Shown: piece by piece, positions 1-12,299 of the stretch
Layout of the letters: each line of letters starts with the position of its first letter
Position numbering within the stretch: position 1 is the stretch's first letter
From: Benincasa hispida
Lineage: Eukaryota > Streptophyta > Magnoliopsida > Cucurbitales > Cucurbitaceae
Length of the DNA stretch: 64,000 bases
Reading direction: 5' to 3'
Assembly: GCF_009727055.1 (NCBI RefSeq)
Contig: NC_052355.1
Span: 4,175,318 to 4,239,317, forward strand
Translations under genes and position numbers: made by a program
Notes under the pieces: generated by a model
Told to the model about the DNA's origin: nothing
What the model saw: only the letters and a program-made list of their open reading frames with translations
The model's database searches: none

Positions 1-181
1 AAAAGAGGCACCCTCCACTATGCATTAATTGCAAACGTCAGGCGCCGCCTGACGTCACGCCACGATCATTCCTTCCCCCCTACAAAAACTTTCCTTTCAC
101 TAAGCAGACCTACAACCTCCATTTTCCTTTAGAACCTAAAGAACTGCATGATTCACCAAACCTCCACATTTTCCTCTCTCG

Positions 182-838
182 CTCAGGATCCCTAGTGACA
201 ATGTCGTCCGACTCGATCTCAGAACCGTCATAATAGTTGAACACAACGATGAGGCTTCAGAAAATGAAGAAGTTGAAGCTAAGCCATAAATCTTAGCTGA
301 GGAAGTGCAACCTACTCTAGAGTTTATCCATGATTCGCCAACAGCCCAGCCAACAAGGAGTCCTGAGCAAACGCATCAAGAACCCATTTTCACAGATCAG
401 GACTTCTCTCAATCATTTCCTTTGCCCCACCAAATTCCAATTCACACTTCTGTGCCACCTCCAGTAATTTTCGAGCCAATTGGGTTAGTAACCAGTAACA
501 CGGTAGCATTTGAAGGCCCAGTTGGACAAGAAGAGCCAGCGCCCCAACGTAACAGCATAGACTTGGAGAAGTTGAAAACATTAATTAGTGATCAACTTCG
601 ATAGTTGGCCGCATCAATTGAAGAACTTCAACAATAAAACAGGGTACTAAGGGATCACCTGAGGCAGCAAACAAGACGCATGCAAGACCAGTTCGTATAC
701 ACAACCCAGTACATCAACCAAGTCTTGGTGGGTATGTTTGCCTTGCCTCCATTACCAGCACATCTCAGGAATCCCCTGTGTTTCATGGATGAGAACCCTG
801 AAGAAGAAGAACGCAGAGATGATGCACCAGCGCAGTAA
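182..838 (+). pseudogene. Decayed ORF of a gypsy-type element
   Basis: A single reading frame runs through this stretch to a TAA at 836-838, broken by in-frame stops at 287-289, 602-604 and 635-637. Read through the stops, the product is rich in Glu, Pro and Gln. The part after 640 looks helical and ends in an acidic, Pro-Glu rich tail. I recognise no catalytic motif. Such Pro-rich frames just upstream of the 3' LTR occur in some plant gypsy groups as an extra, poorly conserved ORF. The frame is open before the first stop, so the true start lies further upstream or outside the window. Confidence 0.45.
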
Positions 839-1811
839 TATTTTAGGACGTTGGGTTAAAGAAAAACTTTTGTAATATTGAGTTTATTTGTTCTTTTACA
901 TCTTTTTGTTATGTTAATGAAATCTATGTTTAAATATAAAGAATGAATGAAAAGTTATCATTTCGAATATTTGCGTTTATCTTCAGCATACTTTATTTTT
1001 GTTCTCTGATTATTTTTCTAAGTCTTGTGCTTAGCATAACCTCAATGATATCAACTATATGAACTCATAAGCATAAGATCAGCGTGAGGAAAATAGACAA
1101 GGCTTGAACTTCTCTTCAAAGATTAAGTTTACTTTCTAACGCGTGCAAGCTTTAGATCTTAAACTCCTTTCAATTTCTCAAAGCTTTTTAAAACTTTGTT
1201 TCTCTTTTAGCAATGAGGATTTGGCTCGTTTCCAAATTTGGGATGAATATAGCTCATCTCCAAATTTGGGGATGGGGGAAATTCGAGTGTAGACGGTCAA
1301 CGAATATACCACGAAGAAAAAGGGAAACAAAATAAGAAATTCAAACGCAGCTCCTCTGTCATTTCCTCAAAAGAAAAGAATCTTAATTGGCATGAGCTTA
1401 GTTGGAACAGGCACTTGGCCGTAGTTGGACGCTCGCATGACACCCATGGGGGCAAGCCAAAATGAAAGTGGGATACCTGGAGCAACGCATGGGTAAATAA
1501 GTACGCAATCATTTTCTTTTTATCCAGTATTTGTTTTTTTAAAAAGAAAAAGCATCTTACGCATTGCTGGTTTAGAAAAGATTGAAATGTTTTGAGAAAT
1601 GAAAGGAGTTGCGAAAAAAAGTTTGCTGCACTAGAAACAAAATATTAGTCTTTTAAGAAACGTGTCAAGCTAAAGTATATTTTCTCAACTCTTATTTAGC
1701 TTTGTGATTGAATATAATGAGAGGTGAAACTTGAGTATCTAAGGCTGAGGTGATAGCAAGGAATTACTTTAGAATGCTTGAGGACAAGCATTGTTCAAAT
1801 TTGGGGGTGGT
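839..1811 (+). other. Non-coding region and polypurine tract before the LTR
   Basis: There is no coding potential. The stretch ends in a TTTGGGGGTGG tract at about 1799-1810 directly before the LTR start, which fits a plus-strand priming site. A similar G-rich run at about 1253-1277 may be an older copy of the same signal. Confidence 0.45.
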
Positions 1812-3345
1812 TGATAACTTGTAAAAATACAAGTTATCTTTGCTCTTAAGTTGGAACAATTAGGATTTTTAATGATAAATTCTCCTCATTTTTAATAGAA
1901 ACGCATGGATTTACTTGAACAATAGAAAATTCATGTAAAAGAAGTTTTATCACTGATTATCGCGGCGCTAACGCACTACTTTGCAGGATTTCAACGCAAG
2001 AACTGACAACAACGCATTAGACAAGTGAAGCAGGAAACGTGCTAACGCATGAGCCATGCGTCGGAGGGAATTCAACGTATAGAAGATTCGTTACTCTGGG
2101 CTGATTGTGTCACATCACCACTTGCAAGCATGGGCACCTGCAACAGGCGGCATCTGAAAAGCTTCCAAGAGGTTAGGCAACCAACCAGGACATGAAATTT
2201 AATGTTGACCAGGGCATGGATTTAAATGCAGCCCATCCTCCAAGTGGACGAGACCAGCGCCTATAAATACTTGAAGACCCTCCAGAATTAAAGGAAAACA
2301 ATTAGAAGCTCCATACTCTCTGTAAATTTTTAGACTTAGTTTAGCTGTACAAGCTATGTCGAGGTGTAAGACGATCGAAGGAACTGAGAACCACCACCAC
2401 CGCCGACTAGGGAGTGGAGAAGTTATTCTTGAGAAAGATACTCTGTCCTCGGCTCTTTAAAGTGATTGTACACAACAAGATTGAGCCAAAGAACTACAAG
2501 AGATTGATTCTTTGGCTTGACTCGGTCTCTTTCTTAATATCATTTTCATATCATTTTGATTGAATATAGTTCTTTGTAAAGACTCATTGATCCTTTATAA
2601 AATTCATATATTTGATCATCACTGTTGCTATTGTTTGTCTTCTGTTTATGTTGAAAGCATTAGTACTTCATGCATAATTCTGTTCCAACGCCTAAGCCAA
2701 CTTGAAATCTTGGTGAAAGCTTCTTTACTTAGTTGTTTGAAAGAATAGGTAAGCCACATTAAGTAGAACACCTAGTACAGCTAGAGATAAACATACTGGT
2801 GTTTCTTGCATTCTAGGTTAGATGCATGCACCCTAGAGATAGACTTGTATGTTATTCGCATTGAGAAGTGTTGAAGGATGTCTAACGCATGAATAGAAGA
2901 TAAGCAACCCATCCTATTTCATCCACACTACATCCGTTGTATGCAATTATCTTTAACCGGCGCGTCCACCTACTTAAATTCCATTTTCACATGAACCTTC
3001 ATTTTCCACTCAACTCTTTTGTATTGTCTTGCATAGGCACAACATGTTAGGGTAAATAATACATCTTTCACATTTATTTAGGAAAAATCTTCTACTGCAA
3101 GTATAGCGCATAATCTGTTTTACAAACTGAATCCCTATGATCGACCCTGGACTTGCCAAGAACCTAGATTGGATTTATACTTGGGTTAAATCTAGGAAAA
3201 CTTGAACGTTATTATAAGAAGCTGTGTGTCTTCTGTTCATAATATTAACGCCCCAATGCGTTGGATTCATTTAAACGCATCAAAGCAGAACACAACACTT
3301 AAGACTTCATTTAAACGCATTAACGCATTGGATTCATTTAAACGA
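1812..3345 (+). repeat. Gypsy-type LTR (right border uncertain)
   Basis: The region begins TTGATAACTTG directly after a G-rich polypurine tract. Positions 1813-1823 and 1828-1838 form a perfect 11-bp inverted repeat with an AAAA loop. A TATA box lies at 2261-2269. Short motifs containing AACGCAT recur through the region and its right flank. No target-site duplication can be read because the right end abuts a truncated copia LTR. Confidence 0.55.
2261..2269 (+). promoter_or_regulatory. TATA box of the gypsy-type LTR
   Basis: CTATAAATA matches the plant TATA consensus and sits about 450 bp into the LTR, after a relatively GC-rich stretch. This is the expected layout for U3/R. The transcription start would be near 2295. 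Confidence 0.5.
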
Positions 3346-3362
3346 TAGCAAGCGAACATCCA

Positions 3363-3914
3363 CTCACACCCATGCAAATCAAAGGACCACCCTCAATAGC
3401 AGGAGTTCCCAACTCACTCAGGATTGAGGTCATGTTACCTATGGTCATCCTAGTGTAGTGAAGTGTCATGAACGATGTTATATAACGAGACGTTAACACT
3501 TCGTGGTCAGGTCTTATACAAACTCTTTGTATAAGATGCCCCCGCTCGCATGTCCTCTACACGAATGATTAGGATCAGACCATCTGTGACAAGTCACAAC
3601 ACTTGTGACCATTCCACAAAGTGGGTCGCATCCGTGGCGTTACCAGGATAAGGTTTCCCTCTTATATCCATATATTACAGTTCATTTTGGTTATCACTTA
3701 AGACATGATCCACTTGTATGTCACCACATACATGCTTAAGTTACACATAGATAACTAGGGATTTTAGATTTACTGGTTTTTGGTAAAGCAAATAAAACAT
3801 TCAACTGAGCAAAATGAAGAAGTGAATAAAATATCATATATTATACATCAAAACTGTTCATACAAACAGTTTACAAACTACAAGACACGAGACTTTATGG
3901 AATCAACCCCAACA
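3363..3914 (-). repeat. Partial copia LTR, C family
   Basis: Read on the minus strand, the piece starts at 3914 with TGTTGGGGTTGATTCC and follows the first ~550 bp of the LTR found at 19955 and 32672. It is cut off at its inner side (about 3363), against the gypsy-type LTR. No internal region is attached. Confidence 0.7.
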
Positions 3915-4662
3915 TAAACCACTCTCAGGTTAGAAAAGGGTGTGGCACCACATAGTTTAAGACCCAGAATCAACCCTTAAAGGAGCAATTTATCTATTTA
4001 CCTCTGTTTTGGGAAAGGAGTGAATTCCATCTTGTATAGCTGTATTCCCAGCTCCTTAATCAGGCAAATCCCCAAAATGGTAGACTTGTTGATTCGGCGA
4101 TCTGGCCACTCTCACCCATACAAATCAAAGGTCCGCCCTCATAGGTAAGAGTTCATAACTCACTCAGGATTCAGGTCATGTTACCTATGGTCATGCTGGT
4201 GAAATGAAAGTCTCTATTATGAACTGTGTTATATAATGAGACTAAACATTTCGTGGTCCAGTCTTATACAAACTCCTTTGTATAGAATATTCCCACTCAC
4301 ATGTCTAATATATGAATGATCACGATCAGATAATTTGTAGCATTTTATAACAATTGTAACACCTACAAAGCGAGTATACTCGTAGTGTCACCAGGTAAAG
4401 GTACCCAGCCTTATCCATCTACTACAGACCATTTAGGTTATCACTTAAACATGATCCACCTATATGTCTCCATATACATGTTTAAGTTACAATGATAACC
4501 TTGGATATTAGTTTATTGGTTTGTGATTAATGCTACTAAAATATCACATATTTTATAGACAAAGTGAATAAAATATCATATATTATTAATCACATAAGAG
4601 TTTGTTCATATAATGTTTACAAACTATAGGACCTTACGAGATTTAGGGCATCAACCCCAATA
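3915..4662 (-). repeat. 3' LTR of element D (partial)
   Basis: It follows a purine-rich tract directly after the RNase H region on the minus strand. The first bases read TATTGGGG, so the usual TG terminus has mutated to TA. The LTR is truncated at 3915 against another LTR piece. Confidence 0.7.
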
Positions 4663-4789
4663 ATCTCTCACTTGTCCTAAAGCTAGTAGGGTGTACAATA
4701 TAAACAAATAAAAAGTACACAAAACAATAAAGTAGGGCATAAGAAGTTCAGTACAATATCTCCCACTTGCCCTAGTCCAGCCGTGGTCT

Positions 4790-6195
4790 ATCCTATAGAC
4801 CCATACTCTGCAGGTGACCCTCAAACACTGTAGCCGTGAGAGCCTTCGTAAATGGATCAGCAATGTTGTGTTTCGAAGCTATCTTCGTGACAATCACGTC
4901 CCCTCGATGAACAATCTTTTGGATGAGATGATACTTTTGCTTTATATGCTTGTCGCGTTTATGACTCCTAGGCCCTCAGAAATTAGCCACATCACCACTA
5001 TTATCACAATAAAATGTGATGGACTTTGACATGTCTGAAACAACTTCAAGATCAGTCAAGAATTTCTTGGGCCAAATGGCTTCCTTAGCAGCTTCACAAG
5101 CCGCTACATACTCAGCCTCCATGGTGGAGTCCGTGATGCACCCCTGCCTGGTGCTTCGCCATACTACTGCTCATCTGTTAAGAGTGAACACTGATCTTGA
5201 TGTGGATTTCCTAGAACCCCTATGAGTCTTAAAATAAGAGTCTGTGTATCCCGTAAGGATCAAATCCTTAGAACCATACACAAGCATGTAGTCCCTCATT
5301 CTCCATAGATACTTAATAATGTTCTTAACTGCTGTCCAGTGTTGGATTAGATCGATATCTATTGACTATCCTTATTGCATAGCCGATGTTAGAACTAGTA
5401 CATAACATCGCATACATCAAACTGCCCACGACAGATGCATAGGGGATCCGTCTTATATCCTCAACCTTTTGAGGTGTCTTAGGACATTGTTCCTTAGACA
5501 AAGTAACTCCGCGCCTAAAAGGCAATAAGACCCTCTTAAAGTTCTACATCGAATACTTGACAAGTATCTTGTAAATATATGATGCCTAAGACATTGCTAG
5601 CATTTTATTCTTTTGATCTCGAAAGATCTGAATACCTAGAACAAAATGAGCCTCTTCCAAATCTTTCATTTGGAATTGGGTTGCTAGCCAGTTCTTAACT
5701 GTAGTCAGTAAACCTACATCATTCCCAATGAGTAGGATATCATCTACATACAACACTAGAAAGCTACTGAACTGTTGATGATCTTCTTGTAGACACAAGG
5801 CTCATCAATGTTTTGATCAAAGCAATATGATTTGATTGCAGTATCAAACCTTATGTTCCAAGATCGAGATGCTTGTTTCAGTCTATAACTGGATCGATTA
5901 AGCTTGCAAACTTTTTGCTCTTGACCTTGGATTATGAATCCCTCAGGCTGCACCATATAAATGGTCTCCTTAAGATTTCCATTCAGAAAAGCAGTACTGA
6001 AATCCATTTTTCATATCTCATAGTCATAATATGAGGCAATGAATAGGAGAATTCGGATAAACTTTAGCATGGTTACAAGCGAGAAAATTTCCTCATAGTC
6101 GACTCCCTCTACCTGGGTATAACCCTTTGCCACCAGTCTAGCCTTGAAGATTTGCACCTTCCCATCACAAACCCCTATCAAGAGAGTGTGTGATG
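4790..6195 (-). pseudogene. Copia pol fragment: reverse transcriptase and RNase H (element D)
   Basis: Translation of the minus strand gives the plant Ty1/copia RVT_2 reverse transcriptase, including FKARLVAKGYTQVEG, AFLNG and the catalytic YVDD at 5739-5750. The RNase H segment follows with KSTS, an AEYVA-like stretch and the Asp-containing CDNSG motif. It ends with the typical PFTKAL tail near 4830. The frame is broken several times: separate open pieces lie at 6208-6011, 6007-5756, 5798-5586 and 5525-5325. Integrase and everything upstream are absent. RT and RNase H would copy element RNA into DNA; here both are dead. Confidence 0.9.
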
Positions 6196-6860
6196 CCATA
6201 TTGTTCAAGCCCTCGAATCAACCCTTAAGGGAGCAATTAATCTATTTACCCCGACATTAGGGAATGAGTGAATTCTGTTTTGTGTAGCTGTGTTCCCAAC
6301 TCCTCAATCAGACGAATCCCCAAAATGGTAGGCTTATTGAGTCAATGATGTGACCACTCTCACTCATACAAATGAAAGGACTGCCTTCATAAGCAGGAGT
6401 TCACAACTCACTCAAAATTTAGGTCATGTCATCTATGGTCATTTTGGTGAAATGTAAGTCTCTATTATTAACAACGTTATATAATGAGACTATTCGTTTC
6501 ATGGTTCGGTCTTATACAACCCTTTTGTATAAAACACCCCTGCTCACATGTCTCCTCATAAATGATCAAGATCAGATTATTTTGAGCACTTTACAATAAT
6601 TGTAACATCTACAAAGCGGGTTATATTCGTAGTGTCACTAGGATAAAATATCCATCTTTATCCATCTACTACAAATCATTTAGGTTATCACTTAACCATG
6701 ATTCACCTGTATGTCTCTACATACATGTTTAAGCTATAGGTTATCACCTGAAGGTTAGTTTATTGGTTTTGTGGATTAATGCTACTAAATAAATAAAATT
6801 GTTTGTATATTACAATTACAAACTACAAAACTCACAAGATTTATGACATCAACCCCAGCA
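6196..6860 (-). repeat. 5' LTR of element D (partial)
   Basis: On the minus strand it starts at 6860 with TGCTGGGGTTGATG. It runs in parallel with the 3' LTR of D and then joins the RT coding sequence directly near 6175-6195. The last LTR part, primer binding site, leader, gag, protease and integrase are missing. Confidence 0.7.
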
Positions 6861-9165
6861 AAAATAACTTAGCTAAGGAAAGTTATTAGTGCCTGCAACT
6901 TACTTTGCTCAACTAAGCCCATACAAAATCTGGCAATATGATCCAGATGCATCTGCATCTTTACTCTTTCGAGCATAAAGAGGTTAAGTGGTATGTGATC
7001 AAATTGCGCCAACATTCTACCCTAACCGATACTTAGTAACATGAATTGAATTTAACTCCTATTCAACTTACTTAGAGAATCAAATTTAAGGGACTAAGTA
7101 ATTAAACACATATTTCTATGGCTAATTCTAACTTAGATGATTAAGCATGCAATTCTAATGGTTCTGTATGCATTATCCAATTTTTAGGGGTCAAGTGAAA
7201 TACTATGTCTAGGCTTTTCTCCTATATTGTTTTTAGGACAGATGTATATTACATTGCCTAAAAAATGTATATTATCCAACACTTTCGATACGGGACTCAA
7301 CATGATAGGCTAAACTAAATGACTAGTTTAGATTAACAAAAAAACAGTAAAATCAATAAGCAAATAACTACTAAGTATTGAGCAAAGAAAGGAGGAAACA
7401 AGTGTGGGTTTTACTCTTGCTACGGGTATCCACATATTTAAATCCCCATGAAAGGACTAGCTCATAATGGAAAACAAAAGATAAATAATGAAATAACTCA
7501 TTATTAATGAAGAAATTGAAAAAGTATAAGAATTGTTCTAATATAAATAAAAGAAAAACAGCTAAAAACATAAAATAAAACTCCCATGAAAAGAAAAGTA
7601 CTAAAAGACAGATAAGAGAAATAAAACTAAGATACTTCTTAGCTACTATGCATTTTATAAGTTACTCTTGGGAGCATCTTGGACACAACCTAGGTGCAGT
7701 TCATGCACTTCTTAGCTACCATGCATTTTATAATCTAAAGGGTTGCAACCGCAATCTAAGTGCAACTTTGACATTTTTTTTTTTTTTTTGGAAAATGACA
7801 TAAAAACACAACAATGACTCAAAATTGGACTCTTTTAACACATATTTTGCACTAACTAATCATGGCTAAAACACATGTTTGATTTGTTTTACATAAAATC
7901 ACTCGTAAAGGTATCAAATATGATACTAAACACGTGCTTTTTACTCGATAGATTAAGCTTTGTACGTAAGGCTAAATAACTCATCCAAAATGGAGTTATT
8001 AGTGACACATCAACTTTTTCTTAGTAATTAATGAAAAACTAACGGAGGAATCTCATGGATAAAATTATCGGGTTTGAAAATTCAGGAATTCAAATGCAAC
8101 CTAAATCAAATCTCAGGGACCAAAAGTATAATTATTCCTATTATCAATTACTTTATGCTAAAAAAGTGTGTATTCATTATTATTATTATTATTTTGAATT
8201 CAACAATATGCGAGGTGTGGGATTTGAACCTCTAATCTTTTTGTTGGTAGTATATATTTTATGCTAGTTAATCTATGTTCATGTTGTCACGTATAATATT
8301 AATTAATTGTGAGGGTCATAACTTTCGTATTTGTTTATATATTAAAACCACCTAAACATAAAACGTTGTAATAGATAAGTCTCTGAACTTTAAATATTGT
8401 GTTTGGTAAATCTCTGTCTCTGAACATTCAAAAAGTGTCGAAATAAGTTGTTGAAATCCTCAGTTGCATCCAATAGATCATTAAATTTTTAACATCCTGT
8501 CTTAAAATTGAGAGAAAGAAGCACATGAACAAAGTTGAAATTTTTGATCAATGGTATCCCTCTCCATTTTCATGAACATTAACTATAATTCACATATAGA
8601 CTATGTTGATACCGAAATTTAATACCAACTGTAAATTTGTAATTTTTGGGAGGAATTAAATGATCACCCTACAAAATAAAGGAAAACTCAAACCGATGTG
8701 GTGCTTGGCCACCAACACTTCGACGATCAAGTCAGTGATGTTTTAGAGAGCTAGAGAGTAGAGAGTTTTTTAGGATGTATTTTAGCGTACCTCAAATGTA
8801 ATGAACCCTCTTGATTATGTAGAAATGGGTTTTGTAATGGTTATTCACTAATTAACTTCTCAGGTCATTAATAAAGTCGTTACTAACCATTGTAAATTGT
8901 TAGATTTATTTCACTAGTGATCCAAATATGTGGCAATATACAGTACTTAGACATAATTTTTACTTTCATAGGGCTGACCTCCTCAAGCTCTATGATTGTC
9001 CCTATGGGTCAACCTTTATACTTACTATATGGCTTTATGGCCGACCCTATGGGTTGATCTCCATACTTGGCCAAATAAATTTATGGCTTGCTTCTATACT
9101 TAGGCAATATGATTTTATGGTTGACCCTCTTTGTTGGTCTCTACACCTAGGTAAATAAGTGTCCA
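6861..9165. other. AT-rich intergenic DNA
   Basis: There is no gene. Positions 7637-7665 and 7706-7735 repeat a segment with ATGCATTTTATAA, a degenerate duplication about 70 bp apart. A short (ATT)n tract lies near 8175-8193. Around 8212-8232 a stretch resembling the B box of tRNA-derived SINEs (minus strand) is visible but has no partner A box. The part from 8690 to 9165 has a higher GC content and looks like an old, unclassified repeat. Confidence 0.5.
8968..9160 (+). repeat. Degenerate tandem repeat, unit about 45-60 bp
   Basis: Segments beginning near TTTATGG and containing GACCCT, TATGGGT, CATACTT and a terminal AAATAA-like stretch recur three to four times with indels. The block is too diverged for exact unit borders. 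Confidence 0.4.
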
Positions 9166-9169
9166 CTTT

Positions 9170-10250
9170 TTCACCTACAACAAGATACATTATAGAAAAT
9201 ATTCTTAAATTTTGTATTCTATGTATAAATACCCTCGAACTTTTAATAGTTTCAATAATACCTTTAAATTTTAAAAAAATACCATTACCATTAGTTTTTT
9301 ATGGATATCGCTAATACCTTGTTTAAAAAATACCCTTGAACTTTTAAAAGTTTCCATAATACTCTTAAACTTTAAAAAAGATTTTTTTTTTTTAAAAAAA
9401 AAGAAAAAAACTCTTGTCTCTAGTTTATAAACCAAAATTGTTAATACATTATTAAAAAATATCCATAACTTTCAAAAGGTTGTGTTCATAGTCTTTCAAT
9501 ACTCTTAACCTTCCCCCACAAAAAAAATAAAAAAAATTAAAATTAAAAATGCTCGTCAATTTATTTGAAGTTACATTGAGGTGGAAAATAACCAATTGTT
9601 GATACTCTCATTCTTCTCCAATTTGTTCTATTCTTACACCAATTTTTTTAGCAACAAAATATAAAGCAAGACTTTGAGTAAAATCCCGATATCTCAAAAT
9701 CAAAATCTCTCCCTAAAACTCACCAAAACAATAAATAGTCAAATACAAAAAGAACGTATTTAGCTGTTAACATACAGTCCACTATTAACATACAACTTAG
9801 TTCAAAATTTAAGTCTTATGGTCTTTTGGTGGTTCAATTATTTCTTTCTTTCTGCTATTGTCTATATAACTTAAGTGAAGGGGACAATTTGAGAAAATAG
9901 AGAAGTGTTAGGCCATAGATTAAAGTAGAGAAAGAAAATGAAAGAGAGAGTGATGGCATGTAGATATAAACAGTGAGAACATTTTTTACCTTTTTTTTTA
10001 AAGGCAAGATAATGTAACTTTTGAAAGTTTAGAGATATTTTTGCAATGAGAAATGAACAATTCTATTTATAAATTAACAATAAGGATATTATTGATTTTT
10101 TTTTTTCTACTTGGAAAAGTTATGTGGCACTTTTAAAACAAAACACTAATGATTTTCATAAAAAACTGACAATAAAGGTATTTTTTTAAACTTTTGAAAG
10201 TTTAAGAGCATTTTTAACCTAAATTACACGGTTGGAGGACATTTTATTTT
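9170..10250. mobile_element. Element with long, degenerate terminal inverted repeats
   Basis: The left ~250-300 bp (about 9180-9480) and the reverse complement of the right ~240 bp (about 10000-10245) share the same ordered phrases: TACCCTTGAACTTTTAAAAG and AGTTTTTTATGGA on the left, and their counterparts CTTTTGAAAGTTTAAGAGCA and TCATAAAAAACTGA on the right. The middle has no coding capacity. Long inverted repeats without a gene suggest a non-autonomous Mutator-like or similar DNA element. No target duplication was recognised. Confidence 0.45.
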
Positions 10251-12111
10251 GTAATTTAGCCTTAAATATATTCACGCATTATTGTATAAACAAGAATATA
10301 TCTACATGTACACATGTACGTACATACATATAATTTCAACTTTTTTTCATATCCAATGCATCGATAGCGTATTTCGAAGTTAAAAAATGTTCAAATCATA
10401 TAAAATTAATCAAGTAGATTAAGTAGGATTGATTTTATCAATAAATAATAGTAAGTTAGGTTTCATAAATTTTAAAATTTAAAATATTTTAATTCAATTT
10501 TTATCAATTTAGTCAATTTCATGTAGTAGGTTTGATTTTTTTTTTCTTTAAAAAAAAGAAACGAACTTCAATAAGTTGAAATAATTAAGTAGCACTATTA
10601 ATTTATGAAAATTAATATTCTTCAATCTCAATTAATCAATTAACTATTCATATAATTTATTGAAGTAATTTCTAAATTTCATTATTTTTGTCCTTCATCA
10701 TATTGTCTAGAGATAGGGTACTACAAAACAAGGAATGATTGCACATGATGGTTTTGTGTAGTACATTTATATAAATATATAGTTGACCATTCCATAGCCT
10801 TATAGACAAAATTAGTATTTTATTGTTAGTTTGATGATGATTTTTTCAATAAAAAAAGAAAATATTATTATTCATGTTAGTTCATGGAAAAGAAACTCGT
10901 TTGGCAACTTTTCCACCAACAAAGGGAGGTGGATGAATTTGTCTAATTATATATTATAATTATTTTATTTTCACTTTAAAATAATTATATTTTAGATTTA
11001 ATTAGTTATTTGGATTAGGGGTGAGCATGGTAGACTGAAAAATCGATCCGACCAATTCAAATCGGCCAAAATAAAGTCGAACGGTTGGAAAGTAGACAAA
11101 ATCGGTCGGTGTAGGTTTATGGCTTTTTTAACCGACGTGAAAACCAACCCCGATCGATCGATGATCACTCCATCTAAGAAAATATACTAAAATAAATAAT
11201 GGTATGCCTACATTGTAATAAATTAAATCTAAAATTAGATACAAATCGAGATTTTGATGCAAATTGGGTACGAAAATTTCATTCTAAAATGATTTTCATA
11301 TCTATATCTCTAATCTCAGCTAATATATTAAAAAGGAAGAATGGTTGAATGACATATTTAAACTATTATATCTTTATTTTATTTCAAAATTTTACCTACC
11401 AATAAAATTGGTTATTAAGAATATATATTTGAAATTATTATTAATCACTAATACATTGTTTAATCATTGTAATTACACTTCCTCTCATTTTTTAAATATT
11501 TTTTTCAAACTAATAATTATTAGTCAAAGATGAATAAATTCTTTGTTTCCTCCTTCTCACCCCCCCCCCCCTTTTTTTTTCCTTTTTTCATTATTCAACC
11601 AAAATTTCTCTTCTTGATTTTTCTTTTACACTTTAAATTGCTTTCCTCTTTTCTTGATTTTCTCCATCTTTTACTTATTCTTTTTTTATTATTCAACCAA
11701 AATTTTCTCTTCTTCATTTTTTTCTTTGACGTTTTAAATTGGTTATCTTTAAATTTTATTTTCAATCCGTATTTATTCTCTACTGCAAATTTTAGATTAA
11801 AATAATTTTATTGAATTTAAGGGGTTTTTTTTTTAAAAAAAAAAAAAAAAAAAAAAACTTTTTCGTTTGTCTTTCGTCGTTGTTGTTGTTTTTTTTGTTT
11901 TTTTTTTCATTTGTCTTCCCTTATCTTTTTTGTTTTTGATGTTGAATATATATATATATATTTTGTGAATAATTGGTAAACATTTTGAAATCATTTTTTT
12001 TATTTCTTACTGAGATATTTCAAGTTTTCTTCATTATTTTAGATTTATTAAGTTCATATAAGTCAATTTTTTTCGATGATTTAATGTCTCAAATGACTAA
12101 CAATCATTCAT
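10251..12111. other. AT-rich intergenic DNA with homopolymer tracts
   Basis: No gene is seen. A moderately GC-rich island at about 11019-11170 has GGTGAGCATGGT, CGGTCGG and GATCGATCGATGATC and resembles a dispersed plant repeat. A C tract followed by a T tract lies at about 11560-11583. Two direct copies of TTATTCAACCAAAATTT start at 11591 and 11689, period 98. A long T/A homopolymer block spans about 11826-11857, and (TA)n lies near 11947-11961. Confidence 0.5.
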
Positions 12112-12291
12112 TCAAATGATTACCAGAGCCTTTATAGATGTTGCATGCTCATTTTGAACATCAGGCTGAATTGGAACATCTTGATGTGTAGCTGGATCAC
12201 CTTGCTCTTCATCGAGAACATCATAATCAAAATAACACACTCTGTATATAGATGTTAAAATACGTAGAGCCTTTGTTGTCGTTCTAGCCAT
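12112..12291 (-). CDS. Small ORF, 59 codons, unknown
   Basis: On the minus strand an ATG at 12291 opens an uninterrupted frame to TGA at 12112. The product starts MARTTTKALRIL and has a strongly acidic second half with several Asp, Glu and Gln residues. It lies just downstream of the MULE transposase remnant on the same strand, so it may be a displaced end of that transposon or chance. I know no family for it and saw no motif. Confidence 0.25.
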   Translation of the reverse strand: MARTTTKALRILTSIYRVCYFDYDVLDEEQGDPATHQDVPIQPDVQNEHATSIKALVII

Positions 12292-12299
12292 CGAATGTG

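Larger units (their letters stand above)
1..3345 (+). mobile_element. 3' end of a gypsy-type LTR retrotransposon
   Basis: Three parts occur in the order expected for the tail of a plant Ty3/gypsy-type element: a decayed open frame (to 838), a non-coding stretch ending in a G-rich polypurine tract around 1797-1810, and an LTR-like region from about 1812 with its own TATA box. No gag, protease, reverse transcriptase or integrase is present, so the element is cut at the window start or is non-autonomous. The right border near 3345 is where similarity to a different (copia) LTR begins. No primer binding site for tRNA-Asp, usual in the Tat/Athila groups, was found after the LTR. The family assignment is inference. 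Confidence 0.6.
3915..6860 (-). mobile_element. Internally deleted copia element D
   Basis: On the minus strand the order is LTR (6860 to about 6196), a pol 3' half (about 6195-4663) and LTR (4662 to 3915). Leader, gag, protease and integrase are all missing. The element therefore lost most of its inside by deletion or template switching. Both LTRs are also incomplete at their inner ends. Its LTR resembles, but is not identical to, the families at 18288 and 45876. Confidence 0.8.
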
